From Amycolatopsis coloradensis (GTDB taxonomy: Bacteria; Actinomycetota; Actinomycetes; Mycobacteriales; Pseudonocardiaceae), in contig NZ_CP150484.1 of NCBI RefSeq assembly GCF_037997115.1, positions 5,594,501-5,637,028 of the forward strand: DNA of 42,528 nucleotides. The letters are read 5' to 3'. A model generated the notes under the pieces. The model had not been told where the DNA came from and did no database searches. It worked only from the letters and a program-made list of their open reading frames with translations. The position numbers and the translations under genes are program-made. Below, one piece after another: positions 1 through 7,990 of the stretch (position 1 is its first letter; each line of letters starts with the position of its first letter).

Positions 1-18
1 GGACGGTTAGAACCGTCC
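1..18 (-). terminator. Small perfect hairpin at the window edge
   Basis: The first 18 bases form a perfect inverted repeat (GGACGGTT, two bases, AACCGTCC), realistically a 7-bp stem with a 4-base loop. It lies 24 bases beyond the stop codon of the leftward oxidoreductase gene, so it fits a terminator for that gene. No U-tract is seen, as is usual in actinomycetes. It may also mark where the assembly broke. Confidence 0.45.
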
Positions 19-41
19 TCACCACTCACGAGACAGAGCGG

Positions 42-1067
42 CTACGCGAGGGTTTCCGCGACCTTCGTGAGCGTCGCGGCATCCCCCCGCAGCAGCAGCG
101 TGGTCACGACGGTCTCGTCCCACGCGGCGAGTTCGTCACGGATCTTTTCCGCCGGCCCGATCAGCGAGGTGTCCTCGACCAGCGACGTCGGGATCGCCGC
201 GGTCGCCTCGTCCTTGCGGCCTGCCAGGTACAGCTCCTGCACCTTGTCGGCGACGTCCTCGTACCCCATCCGGGCGAAGACGTCGTGGTGGAAGTTGACC
301 GATTTCGCACCCATGCCGCCGATGTACAGCGCGAGCGACGGCTTGATCCAGCTCGCGGCCTCCTCGACGTCGTCGTGGACGAGCACCGGAACGGACGCGG
401 CGACCTCGAAGTCGTCGAAACCGTGCCGGGCACCGGGACGCGAGAAGCCCTCCTGCAGCGCTGCCCGATAGAAGGCGTCGCTCTTGGGCGAGAAGAACAA
501 CGGGAGCCAGCCGTCGCAGATCTCCGCCGACAGCGCCACGTTCTTCGGCCCCTCCGCGGCGAGGAAGATCGGGATCTCCTTGCGGAACGGGTGCACTGTG
601 GACTTCAGCGGTTTGCCGAGCCCCGTGCCGCCCCGCAGCGGCAACTGGAAGTGCTGCCCGTCGTGGGTCACCGGCGCCTCGCGCGCGACGACCTTCCGCA
701 CGATGTCGACGTACTCGCGGGTGCGGGCGAGCGGCTTCGGATAGGGCTGCCCGTACCAGCCTTCGACCACCTGCGGCCCGGACGCGCCGAGCCCGAGCAC
801 GAACCGGCCGCCGGACAGGTGGTCCAACGTCAGCGCGTGCATGGCCGTCGCGGTCGGGGTACGCGCCGACATCTGGACGATGTTGGTGCCGAGCTTGATC
901 CGGCTGGTCGACGCGCCCCACCAGGCGAGCGGGGTGAACGCGTCCGAGCCGTAGCCCTCGGCGGTCCACACGGAATCGAAGCCGAGTTCTTCGGCCCGCA
1001 AGACCGCGTCCAGCGCGCCCTCCGGCGGGCCGGACGACCAGTAACCGAGGTGGTAACCCAGCTTCAT
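42..1067 (-). CDS. LLM-class F420-dependent oxidoreductase
   Basis: The 341-residue product is a luciferase-like TIM-barrel oxidoreductase of the F420-dependent branch. It starts MKLGYHLGYW and carries the family stretches TPLAWWGAS, ALTLDHLSGGRF, LGLGASGPQVVEGWYGQ and EGPKNVALSAEICDGW. These resemble the mycobacterial Rv3520c-type proteins, which use reduced F420 on largely unknown substrates. Length is normal. The stop lies just after a small hairpin. Its start is 12 bases beyond the stop of the upstream MpaB-like gene, so the two are probably one leftward operon downstream of the TetR-controlled divergent promoter. In mycobacteria, relatives sit near sterol catabolism genes, which fits the aldolase/dehydrogenase pair nearby, but the substrate here cannot be read from sequence. 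Confidence 0.88.
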   Translation of the reverse strand: MKLGYHLGYWSSGPPEGALDAVLRAEELGFDSVWTAEGYGSDAFTPLAWWGASTSRIKLGTNIVQMSARTPTATAMHALTLDHLSGGRFVLGLGASGPQVVEGWYGQPYPKPLARTREYVDIVRKVVAREAPVTHDGQHFQLPLRGGTGLGKPLKSTVHPFRKEIPIFLAAEGPKNVALSAEICDGWLPLFFSPKSDAFYRAALQEGFSRPGARHGFDDFEVAASVPVLVHDDVEEAASWIKPSLALYIGGMGAKSVNFHHDVFARMGYEDVADKVQELYLAGRKDEATAAIPTSLVEDTSLIGPAEKIRDELAAWDETVVTTLLLRGDAATLTKVAETLA

Positions 1068-1079
1068 CGAGGCTCCTAG

Positions 1080-2000
1080 TCAGACGTTCGGTGAGTAGTG
1101 CTCGGGTTTGCCCCGCTCCGAAAGCGGCGGAAGGTTCCTCGCGGGAGTCTCGACCAACGGCGCGTCCGGGGCCAGTTCACCACGTTCCCGGCGCCAGCCC
1201 GCCCTGGCACGCGGGTGATAGCGGCGGTCTCGCGGAACCAGCTTGAACGCCGCGTTGATCAGCTTCCCCACCCGGCGATGGCGTCGCTCGTCGCGTTCGG
1301 TCCAGGTGTAGCCGAGCCGCTCGCGGATCGGCGGGTCGTACAGGCCGACCGTCAGCCAGACGAAGTTCCGCGCCACCTGCCCGCGGACGAGGTGCCAGGC
1401 GAAGTCCGGCAGCCACGGGAGAAAATTCGGCTTCGGGAGGTCCTTGATGTCGAGGACATCGCGCGTGGCCTTGTTGTCCTCCAGCACGTCCTCGCACATG
1501 CGCTTCCAGTACAGCTGGAAGTCCTCCCACGATTCCGGCACCGGGCGCATGCTCATGCCGTACATCTCGTACCACTGGACGTGCTCGTCGAACAGCTTCC
1601 GCTTCTCGGCCTCGCCGATCCCGCCGCAGAAGTTGTCGGCGATGAGGATCGCGCTCACGAAGAACGTCGAATGCGCCCAGTAGAACGTGTCCGGGTTGAG
1701 CGCGTGATAGCGCCGCCCGTGTTTGTCGACGCCCTTGATCCGATCGTGGTAGCCCCGCACCTCCAGCGCGGTCTGCCGGGCCCGTGGACCGTCGTAGATC
1801 ACTCCCCCGATCGGGTACAGCGAGCGGAACAGACGCTGCCAGCGCTCCTCGAAGAACCGCGAGTGCTCCTCGACGCCCGCGCCCAGCTCGGGGTGCATGT
1901 TCTGCATGGATCCGGCCCACAGCGCGATGAGCAGCCCACGCCAGTCGCCGAAGTACTTCCAGGTCAGCGAATCCGGACCGAGCGGCCGCGGCTGTGTCAT
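1080..2000 (-). CDS. MpaB/DUF2236-family oxygenase
   Basis: I take ATG at 2000 (MTQPRPLGPDSLTWKYFGDW) as the start, giving 306 residues. The frame stays open upstream to 2678, but that part is antisense to the TetR gene and reads as non-protein. The product matches the DUF2236 family, named after the latex clearing protein and the MpaB oxygenase of mycophenolic acid synthesis. Visible family features are the N-terminal FGDWRGLLIALWAGSMQNMHPELGAGVEEHS, the central HALNPDTFYWAHSTFF with a helix after it, and WYEMYGMSMRPVPESWEDF. Such proteins are thought to bind haem and oxidise hydrophobic substrates, but the true substrate is unknown. It is divergent from a TetR regulator with an operator-rich gap, a common pairing for a repressed oxygenase. 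Confidence 0.82.
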   Translation of the reverse strand: MTQPRPLGPDSLTWKYFGDWRGLLIALWAGSMQNMHPELGAGVEEHSRFFEERWQRLFRSLYPIGGVIYDGPRARQTALEVRGYHDRIKGVDKHGRRYHALNPDTFYWAHSTFFVSAILIADNFCGGIGEAEKRKLFDEHVQWYEMYGMSMRPVPESWEDFQLYWKRMCEDVLEDNKATRDVLDIKDLPKPNFLPWLPDFAWHLVRGQVARNFVWLTVGLYDPPIRERLGYTWTERDERRHRRVGKLINAAFKLVPRDRRYHPRARAGWRRERGELAPDAPLVETPARNLPPLSERGKPEHYSPNV

Positions 2001-2020
2001 CCCCGGTCTCCTCACTGAGC

Positions 2021-2090
2021 TGGTTAAATTGACCACAACTGTTGTCAGGTTAAAGTTGACAACGGCCGTAGTCAACAAGAGGAGCCGATC
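2021..2090. promoter_or_regulatory. Divergent promoter/operator between MpaB-like gene and tetR
   Basis: The 90-base gap is AT-rich compared with its surroundings and holds two inverted repeats. ACAAC-T-GTTGT spans 2035-2045, and GTTGAC, ten bases, GTCAAC spans 2055-2076. TTGAC is repeated at 2030-2034 and 2056-2060, and TTAA occurs at 2024 and 2050. An SD-like AAGAGGAG (2077-2084) precedes the tetR ATG. The symmetry suggests binding of the TetR protein, controlling itself and the leftward oxygenase. Binding itself is inferred. Confidence 0.6.
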
Positions 2091-2684
2091 ATGGCCGGCC
2101 GCAGCTGGGCAGGCACGACCCTGGACGACCGCAAGGCCGCACGGCGAGGACAACTCGTCGACGCGGGCCTCGACCTGCTCGGTACCCAGGGCAGCGCCGG
2201 GGTGAGCGTCCGCGCGGTGTGCCGTCACGCCAAGCTGACGGAGCGGTATTTCTACGAGAGCTTCGCCGACCGCGAGGAACTCGTCGTCGCGGTCTATGAG
2301 CACATCGGCGAGCAGGCGCGGCAGGCCCTCGTCGACGCGGTCAGCGACACGGCCGAACCCGCCGAGCGGGCGAAGGCCGCGGTCCGCGCCTTCGTCGAAT
2401 TGATGCTCGACGATCCGCGCAAAGGCCGCGTGCTCCTGCTCGCGCCGATCACCGATCCCGCGCTGACCACGCGCGGCATCGCGCTCCTCCCCTCGTTCGC
2501 CGAGCTGGTCAGCGGGCAGCTGTCCCACGGGGACGCGGCCGAACGGCAGATGACCTCGATCGGGCTGGTCGGCGCGCTGAGCAACGTGTTCATCGCCTAC
2601 CTCGACGGCTCGCTCAAGGTGAGCCGCGAGCGCCTGATCGACCACTGCGTCCGCCTCGTGCTCGGGGCCGACCGTCAACCCTGA
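2091..2684 (+). CDS. TetR/AcrR-family transcriptional regulator
   Basis: The 197-residue protein has an N-terminal TetR-type helix-turn-helix: [19 protein letters not shown] leads into the recognition segment [25 protein letters not shown] at about residues 41-65. A variable all-helical ligand domain follows. The ATG has a good SD (AGGAG) 6 bases upstream. It is divergent from the MpaB-like oxygenase with palindromic sites between, so it probably represses that gene and itself; the ligand is unknown. Its 3' end overlaps the 3' end of the convergent aldolase gene by 10 bases. Confidence 0.9.
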   Translation: MAGRSWAGTTLDDRKAARRGQLVDAGLDLLGTQGSAGVSVRAVCRHAKLTERYFYESFADREELVVAVYEHIGEQARQALVDAVSDTAEPAERAKAAVRAFVELMLDDPRKGRVLLLAPITDPALTTRGIALLPSFAELVSGQLSHGDAAERQMTSIGLVGALSNVFIAYLDGSLKVSRERLIDHCVRLVLGADRQP

Positions 2685-3709
2685 CCGCGTTCGGCGACCA
2701 GCTGCAGGGCGATGTCGATGATCATGTCCTCCTGCCCGCCCACGTACTTCGCGGCGCCGACTCGGTAGAGGATTTCGTGCGCCGGGACGTCGTAGCGCTC
2801 GGCGGCGCGTTCGGCGTGCAGGAGGAAACTCGAGTACACCCCGGCGAAGCCCTGCACGATCGACGACCGGTCCATCACCGGCAACCGGGTGATGTAGGGC
2901 TTCACGACGTTCTCGGCCGCGTCCATCAGCACGTCCTTGTCGACGCCGGTGCGGATCCCGAGGCGCTCGAACGTCGCCGCGAGAACCTCGGTCGGCGAGT
3001 TGCCCGCGCCCGCGCCGAGCGCCACGAGCGAACCGTCGATCTGCCGGGCGCCGGCCCGGTAGGCGAGCACCGAGTTCGCGACACCGAAACTCAGGTTCTG
3101 GTGTCCGTGGTAACCGACCTGCGCCTCGTCGCCGAATTCCGCCACCAGCGCGGCGACACGTTCACCGGCGTCCTCCAGGATCAACGCCCCGGCGGAATCG
3201 ACGACATAGACGCACTGACACCCGGCGTCGACCATGATCCGGCCCTGTTTCGCCAGCGCCTCGGGCGTGGACATATGGGACAGCATCAGGAAACCGACGG
3301 TCTCCAGCCCGAGTTCCCTTGCCGCGCCGAAATGCTGGACAGAGACGTCGGCCTCGGTGCAATGGGTCGCGATCCGGACCGCGCCCGCGCCGAGGTCGGC
3401 CGCCACCCGCAAGTCGCCGACGGTGCCGAGGCCCGGCAGAAGCAGAACGGCGATCTTCGCGTGCCGTGCCTCGTTGACCGCCGCGGCGATCAGCTTCCGT
3501 TCGTCCACAAGGGAAAAGCCGTAGTTGAACGTCGAGCCACCGAGCCCGTCGCCGTGGCTGACCTCGATCAGCGAGACCCCGGCGTCGTCCAGCGCCCGGA
3601 CGGTGTCGCGCACGTTCTTCTCGGTGAACTGGTGCGCCATCGCGTGGCTGCCGTCGCGCAGGCTGGTGTCGACCAACCGGACCTCACGGTTCACGTCGTC
3701 CCAGCTCAT
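2675..3709 (-). CDS. dmpG: 4-hydroxy-2-oxovalerate aldolase
   Basis: The 344-residue protein is a DRE-TIM-type metal-dependent aldolase of the DmpG/BphI/HsaF/MhpE family. It splits 4-hydroxy-2-oxoacids into pyruvate and an aldehyde at the end of meta-cleavage pathways for aromatics or sterols. Key elements are [18 protein letters not shown] near the N-terminus (substrate Arg and metal Asp), [14 protein letters not shown], and the metal-binding [14 protein letters not shown]. Length is typical. Its ATG overlaps the stop of the acetaldehyde dehydrogenase gene (ATGA at 3706-3709), consistent with translational coupling and with the channelling complex these two enzymes form. Whether the natural substrate is the 5-carbon or the longer sterol-derived acid is not decidable here. 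Confidence 0.93.
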   Translation of the reverse strand: MSWDDVNREVRLVDTSLRDGSHAMAHQFTEKNVRDTVRALDDAGVSLIEVSHGDGLGGSTFNYGFSLVDERKLIAAAVNEARHAKIAVLLLPGLGTVGDLRVAADLGAGAVRIATHCTEADVSVQHFGAARELGLETVGFLMLSHMSTPEALAKQGRIMVDAGCQCVYVVDSAGALILEDAGERVAALVAEFGDEAQVGYHGHQNLSFGVANSVLAYRAGARQIDGSLVALGAGAGNSPTEVLAATFERLGIRTGVDKDVLMDAAENVVKPYITRLPVMDRSSIVQGFAGVYSSFLLHAERAAERYDVPAHEILYRVGAAKYVGGQEDMIIDIALQLVAERGQG

Positions 3710-4608
3710 GCCGCCACCTCCTGAGTGGCCAGAAGGTCACCGACACGGGCGGCCGCGGCCGTCATGATGTCGAGGTTCCCGGCGTATTTCGGCAGGAAGT
3801 CCCCGTTCCCGGCGACCTCCAGGAACACCGCGACCCGCGCCTGCCCGCTCCACCCCGGGCGGGGTGGGTCGTATTGGGGATCCGCCTTGAGCGTGTAACC
3901 GGGCACGTAACCCTGGACCGTCTCGACCATCCGGTGGATGGATTCGCTCACCGCGTCGAAGTCCGCGTCCGGGTCGATCGCGCAGAACACCGTGTCGCGC
4001 ATGATCATCGGCGGTTCGACCGGATTGATGATGATGATCGCCTTGCCGCGGCTCGCTCCCCCGACGAGTTCGATCCCGCGCGCCGTCGTCGCGGTGAACT
4101 CGTCGATGTTCGCCCGGGTTCCCGGTCCGGCCGAGCGCGACGAGACGGACGCGACGATCTCGGCGTAGGGCACCGGTGTCACCCGGGACACCGCGTGCAC
4201 GATCGGGATGGTGGCCTGGCCGCCGCAGGTGATGAGGTTGACATTCGGCACGTCCAGCCGTTCGGGCAAGCCCACGGCGGGGCAGGTGAACGGGCCGACC
4301 GCGGCCGGGGTCAGGTCGATCGCACGGATCCCGGCGGTGGCGTACCGCGGCGCGTTCGCCAGGTGCGCCTTCGCCGAGGTCGCTTCGAAGACCAGGTCCG
4401 GCAGCTCGTCGCGCGACAGCAACCAGTCGACGCCGCCGGCGGAGGTCTCCAGTCCCAATTCCGCGGCCTTGGCCAGCCCGTCCGACTCCGGGTCCACGCC
4501 GACCATGTACCGCACCTCGACGTGCTCGCTGCGCCTCAGCTTCGCGAGCAGGTCGGTGCCGATGTTCCCGGGACCGACGATCGCGGCCACCGCTTTCCGT
4601 TGCGCCAT
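3706..4608 (-). CDS. dmpF: Acetaldehyde dehydrogenase (acylating)
   Basis: The 300-residue enzyme of the DmpF/BphJ/HsaG/MhpF family oxidises the aldehyde made by its partner aldolase to an acyl-CoA using NAD+ and CoA. The N-terminal Rossmann motif GPGNIG is at residues 12-17 and the catalytic cysteine is C128 in [24 protein letters not shown] and [11 protein letters not shown] are further family stretches. It is the first gene of a two-gene leftward operon with the aldolase, overlapping by 4 bases. The usual third partner, 2-hydroxypentadienoate hydratase, is not in this window. The divergent IclR regulator is the obvious candidate controller. Confidence 0.94.
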   Translation of the reverse strand: MAQRKAVAAIVGPGNIGTDLLAKLRRSEHVEVRYMVGVDPESDGLAKAAELGLETSAGGVDWLLSRDELPDLVFEATSAKAHLANAPRYATAGIRAIDLTPAAVGPFTCPAVGLPERLDVPNVNLITCGGQATIPIVHAVSRVTPVPYAEIVASVSSRSAGPGTRANIDEFTATTARGIELVGGASRGKAIIIINPVEPPMIMRDTVFCAIDPDADFDAVSESIHRMVETVQGYVPGYTLKADPQYDPPRPGWSGQARVAVFLEVAGNGDFLPKYAGNLDIMTAAAARVGDLLATQEVAA

Positions 4609-4649
4609 GCCAGGTGACGCTCCCCGAGCGGATAGGGCACACTCAACCC

Positions 4650-5417
4650 ATGCGTGCCGCTGGGCGGAACGACGACCCGGAACGAACCGGAGCGGACGGC
4701 CTCGTCGCCGCCCGGATCTCCGCGCTGCTCTCGGCTTTCCGTCCCGGTGACGACGCGCTCGGCGTTTCCGAGCTGGCGCGGCGGACCGGCCTGGCGAAAT
4801 CGACCGTCCACCGGCTCACCGGGCACCTGGTCGCGACCGGCCTCCTCGAACGCGAGGGCGCGACGTTGCGGCTCGGGCTGAAACTGTTCGAGATAGGCCA
4901 GCTGGCGGTACGGCGCCGGGGACTCGTCGAGGCGGCGCGTCCGTATCTGGCCGATCTCCGCGAAGCGACCCGCAACACCGTGCATCTGGCGGTCCTGGAA
5001 GGCACCGAGGTCGTCTATCTCGACATCCTGCGGGGGCCCGACGCGCCGTCACTGCCGTCCCGGATCGGCGGCCGTTTTCCCGCGCACGCCACCGGCGTCG
5101 GCAAGGCGATTCTCGCGTTCTCGCCGGAATCCGTGGTGACACAAGTGATCGACGCCGGATTGCCGCGCGTCAGCGTACGGACGATCACCGCCGCGGGCCT
5201 GCTGCGCCGTCAGCTCGCCAAGATCCACGGTGAGGGAATAGCGTTCGAACGGGAGGAATCCGGCGTCGGCGTCGTCTGCGCGGCGAGCCCGCTGCTCGAC
5301 GCGCAAGGGGTGGCGGTGGCGGCGTTGTCGATCTCCGGCTGGGCGAACCGCATGCACACCAACCGGGTCGCACCCGCGGTGCGGACCGCCGCTTTGGCTC
5401 TTTCCCGGTCTCTGTAG
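4650..5417 (+). CDS. IclR-family transcriptional regulator
   Basis: From ATG at 4650 this is 255 residues, the normal IclR length. A GTG at 4614 would add 12 residues but leave only 5 bases to the divergent dehydrogenase gene, so I prefer the ATG. The N-terminal winged helix-turn-helix is [34 protein letters not shown], and a GAF-like effector domain follows ([43 protein letters not shown]). IclR proteins often respond to intermediates of aromatic breakdown. Its head-to-head placement with the aldolase/dehydrogenase pair suggests control of that pair, which is an inference. It ends 5 bases from the convergent ssuD-like gene. Confidence 0.9.
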   Translation: MRAAGRNDDPERTGADGLVAARISALLSAFRPGDDALGVSELARRTGLAKSTVHRLTGHLVATGLLEREGATLRLGLKLFEIGQLAVRRRGLVEAARPYLADLREATRNTVHLAVLEGTEVVYLDILRGPDAPSLPSRIGGRFPAHATGVGKAILAFSPESVVTQVIDAGLPRVSVRTITAAGLLRRQLAKIHGEGIAFEREESGVGVVCAASPLLDAQGVAVAALSISGWANRMHTNRVAPAVRTAALALSRSL

Positions 5418-5422
5418 AGGTT

Positions 5423-6526
5423 CTACGCGACGAGCCCTCGCCGGACCAGTTCCGGACGCACACCCTCACCGAACCAGTACGCCTCCTCCAGATGCGGGTA
5501 GCCGGAGAGGACGAACTCCTCGATGCCGTGCGCGTGGTACTCCTCGATGAGGTCGGCGACCTCCCCATGACTGCCGACGAGCGCGGTGCCCGCGCCACCG
5601 CGCACGAGGCCGATCCCGGCCCAGAGATTGGGGTACACCTCCAAACCGCGGACGCCGCCGCCGGTCTTCCCGCCGTGCAGCGCGGCCATCCGCTGCTGGC
5701 CCACGGATTCGCCGGCGGACAACTGTTCCTGGGTGTGGGCGATCCGCTCCGGGTCGATCGCCTCCAGCAGTTTGCCCGCCTCCGCCCAGGCTTCGGCCGA
5801 CGTGTCACGGGAAAGGGTGTGCAGCCGGATACCGAAGCGGAGCTTCCGGCCCTGCTCCTCGGCGAACTCGCGGACCTTGGCGATCTTCTCGGCGACCTGC
5901 GCGGGCGGCTCGCCCCACGTGAGGTAGACGTCGGCGTGCCTCGCCGCGACCGGCAGCGCCGCCGCGGAGGATCCACCGAAATAGATCGGCGGAACCGGAT
6001 CCGGCGCCGCGCGCGTGGTCGCGCCCTCGACCTTGAGGTGCTCGCCGTCGAAGTCGAACGGCTTGCCGCTCCACACACCGCGAACGATCTCGAGGAACTC
6101 ACCGGTGCGGGCGTAACGCTGGTCGTGATCGTGCCAGTCACCGAAACGGCGCTGTTCGACCGTATCGCCGCCGGTGACGACGTTGAGCAGCACCCGTCCT
6201 TGCGAGATCCGCTGGAACGTCCCGGCCATCTGCGCGGCCAGTGTCGGGGAGATCGTCCCGGGCCGGAACGCGACGAGGAACTTGAGGCTTCTCGTCTCGC
6301 GGATCAGCGCGGCCGTCGTCAGCCACGCGTCCTCGCACCAGGTCCCGGTCGGTGTCAGCACGCCTTCGAAGCCGTTCGCCTCGGCGGCGCCGGCGACCTG
6401 CGCGAGGTAGCCGAGGCTCGGCTCGCGGGCGGCGGACGCCCCGGCGGCGCGGCTGGCGTGGAAGTGCTCCACGATCGTCCGGCCGTCACCGGTGGTGGGG
6501 AGGAACCAATGCAGCTTGAGCGTCAC
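5423..6526 (-). CDS. ssuD: FMNH2-dependent alkanesulfonate monooxygenase (SsuD-like)
   Basis: The 367-residue protein matches E. coli SsuD along its whole length: the KLHWFLPTTGDGR start, GVLTPTGTWCEDAW (the conserved Cys in the sulfonate pocket), LKFLVAFRPG, LNVVTGGD, PPIYFGGSS, YLTWGEPPAQVAEKI, RKLRFGIRLH, ESVGQQRMAALHGGKTG, NLWAGIGLVRGGAGTALVGS and VLSGYPHLEEAYWFGE. SsuD oxidises C1-type and longer alkanesulfonates to aldehyde and sulfite with FMNH2 and O2. The start is GTG at 6526. No SsuE reductase or SsuABC transporter is beside it, so the reductase must come from elsewhere. Its role is probably sulfur scavenging, or use of a related sulfonate. Confidence 0.9.
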   Translation of the reverse strand: MTLKLHWFLPTTGDGRTIVEHFHASRAAGASAAREPSLGYLAQVAGAAEANGFEGVLTPTGTWCEDAWLTTAALIRETRSLKFLVAFRPGTISPTLAAQMAGTFQRISQGRVLLNVVTGGDTVEQRRFGDWHDHDQRYARTGEFLEIVRGVWSGKPFDFDGEHLKVEGATTRAAPDPVPPIYFGGSSAAALPVAARHADVYLTWGEPPAQVAEKIAKVREFAEEQGRKLRFGIRLHTLSRDTSAEAWAEAGKLLEAIDPERIAHTQEQLSAGESVGQQRMAALHGGKTGGGVRGLEVYPNLWAGIGLVRGGAGTALVGSHGEVADLIEEYHAHGIEEFVLSGYPHLEEAYWFGEGVRPELVRRGLVA

Positions 6527-6623
6527 GGTTCCGAGCTTCGGCTTCCCGCACCGGCCTGGTCAATCCGCGAGCCTCGCGTCCCGCGATCTGGACACCTTCC
6601 GCATTTGTTCCTCTGAATGCGCC

Positions 6624-7334
6624 TCAGCCGCCGAACATCAGCCGCCATTCTTCCAGCGACTTCGGCCGGAACACGAAGTTCGTGTCCTTCACCCGCGACA
6701 GGTTCGCCGACGGCTCCGCCGAGTACTGGTGGCCCGGGTAGACGACCGGATCGCCGTCCAGCCCCGCCAGCCACTGGAGGCTCCGGTAGATCGCCTCCGC
6801 GTCGCCACCGGGGAAGTCGGTCCGGCCGCAGCCTTCGAGGAACAGTGTGTCGCCAGAGACGAGCTTTCCGTCGACCAGGAAACACTGGCTGCCCGGAGTG
6901 TGCCCCGGCGTGTGCAGCAGCCGGATCGGCACCGCACCGACCTCGAGGACGTCGTCGTGATCGTGCGAGCGAAGATCGGTTCCGGAGACGCCGGTGATCC
7001 GGCGGACCCACTCGGCCTCCGCACCGTTGACGTGGATCGGCACCTGGACTCGTTCCAGCAGTTCCGCGATCCCCGGCAGCGAGAAGCCCATCATCTCGCC
7101 GCCGACGTGGTCGGGGTGGTGATGTGTGGCGAGGACGCCGGTCAGCCGCATGCCGTCGGCTTCGAGCAGGTCCAGCAGATCTCCGACGGCGTACGCCGGG
7201 TCGACGATGACGGCGTCGTTCGTCTCCCGGTCGCCGATCAGATAGGCGAAGTTGACCATCTGCGTAGCGACGGGATCCCCCACCGCGAAGTCACGGCCCG
7301 CGAGCAATTGCCGGAAGTACAGCCTGTCAGCCAT
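6624..7334 (-). CDS. MBL-fold metallo-hydrolase (glyoxalase II-like)
   Basis: The 236-residue protein has the full metallo-beta-lactamase metal set: H71-x-H73-x-D75-H76 in THHHPDHVGG, then LLHTPGHTPGSQCF, SGDTLF and VYPGHQYS. The order and spacing resemble glyoxalase II, and the GRTDFPGGD segment resembles persulfide dioxygenase-type hydrolases. The C-terminus ends in a short helical part (FRPKSLEEWRLMFGG). Likely roles are hydrolysis of a thioester or oxidation of a persulfide; the sequence does not settle which. It is 97 bases upstream of ssuD on the same strand, and 17 bases downstream of the DinB-like gene, so a loose three-gene leftward unit is possible. Confidence 0.85.
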   Translation of the reverse strand: MADRLYFRQLLAGRDFAVGDPVATQMVNFAYLIGDRETNDAVIVDPAYAVGDLLDLLEADGMRLTGVLATHHHPDHVGGEMMGFSLPGIAELLERVQVPIHVNGAEAEWVRRITGVSGTDLRSHDHDDVLEVGAVPIRLLHTPGHTPGSQCFLVDGKLVSGDTLFLEGCGRTDFPGGDAEAIYRSLQWLAGLDGDPVVYPGHQYSAEPSANLSRVKDTNFVFRPKSLEEWRLMFGG

Positions 7335-7351
7335 GCGGACACCTTACGGCG

Positions 7352-7876
7352 CTACTCCCCCGTGGTTCCGTCGGCCAGCTCCCGCAGGATGTCCAGCTGC
7401 CCGACGTGCCGGGCGGTCTCCTGGACGACGTGCGCGAGCACCCAGCGGACGGTGAACTTCCCCGACTTGCGCGCGCGATCGCCCGGCGAGAGCCCGGCCA
7501 GCGACGACTCCGCCAAGGCCCACTCGGCGCGGTACGCCTCGACGACCGACCGCGGGTCGTCGTCCTCGGTCAGCTCCCAGCTCGGATCCGGTGAGCCTTC
7601 CCACAGCGAAGGCAGGTCCGCTCCGCCCGCCTCGATCGAGAGCCACCAGCGCTCCACCGCGGTCAGATGCTTGAGCAGCCCCAGCGCGCTCATCCGCGGG
7701 GACGACGGCAGCGGTGTCGCGGCCGCCTGGTCCCTGGTCAGCCCGGCGACCTTGTTCACCGCCGTCGCGCGGAGGAAACGCAGGAAGTCCCACTGGATCC
7801 CGGCTTCGTCCTCGGCGATCCCCGCCGGCCAGGCGCGCTCCACCGGCTCGGCCGCGCTCGAACTCGTGTTCGACAT
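7352..7876 (-). CDS. DinB/DUF664-family protein
   Basis: I choose ATG at 7876 (MSNTSSSAAEPVERAWP), giving 174 residues; a codon at 7894 is possible but lacks support. The protein is a DinB-like four-helix bundle of the DUF664 type. The metal-ligand histidines are visible in LLKHLTAVERWW and in WVLAHVVQETARHVGQLDILREL. Related actinobacterial proteins include mycothiol- or bacillithiol-dependent transferases and many of unknown function. It sits 17 bases upstream of the MBL gene and probably shares its transcript. A thiol-related job would fit the neighbouring hydrolase, but that is only a guess. Confidence 0.82.
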   Translation of the reverse strand: MSNTSSSAAEPVERAWPAGIAEDEAGIQWDFLRFLRATAVNKVAGLTRDQAAATPLPSSPRMSALGLLKHLTAVERWWLSIEAGGADLPSLWEGSPDPSWELTEDDDPRSVVEAYRAEWALAESSLAGLSPGDRARKSGKFTVRWVLAHVVQETARHVGQLDILRELADGTTGE

Positions 7877-7899
7877 GCCACTCACCCTACACATCCGGC

Positions 7900-7955
7900 G
7901 ATCTCGCGTGCTTGAAGGCGGAACTCGCGTGCTTGGGCGGCGATCACGTGAGATC
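7900..7955. repeat. Compound direct/inverted repeat upstream of the DMT-type gene
   Basis: CTCGCGTGCTTG occurs twice, at 7903-7914 and 7924-7935, spaced exactly 21 bases apart (two helical turns). The element is flanked by an 11-base inverted repeat with one mismatch, GATCTCGCGTG at 7900-7910 and CACGTGAGATC at 7945-7955. It lies between two divergent genes, just upstream of a candidate -10 box. It could be a regulator site or a dispersed intergenic repeat. Confidence 0.55.
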
Positions 7956-7976
7956 TCCGGGTGGGCGCCGCAGGGC

Positions 7977-7982
7977 TAGGCT
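7977..7982 (+). promoter_or_regulatory. Candidate -10 box of a leaderless transcript
   Basis: TAGGCT fits the actinobacterial TAnnnT -10 pattern and ends 8 bases before the ATG at 7991. No SD sequence precedes that ATG, so the transcript is probably leaderless. This supports ATG 7991 over the in-frame GTG at 7961, which would place the promoter inside the gene. Confidence 0.5.
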
Positions 7983-7990
7983 CGTGGTTC

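Noticed and set aside
2001..2678. N-terminal extension of the MpaB-like frame
   Set aside because: It is open only because it is antisense to tetR, and it would run through the operator region. Homology begins at the ATG at 2000.
4614..4649. Upstream GTG start for the IclR gene
   Set aside because: It would leave 5 bases to the divergent gene, and the extra residues have no family character. It is not formally excluded.
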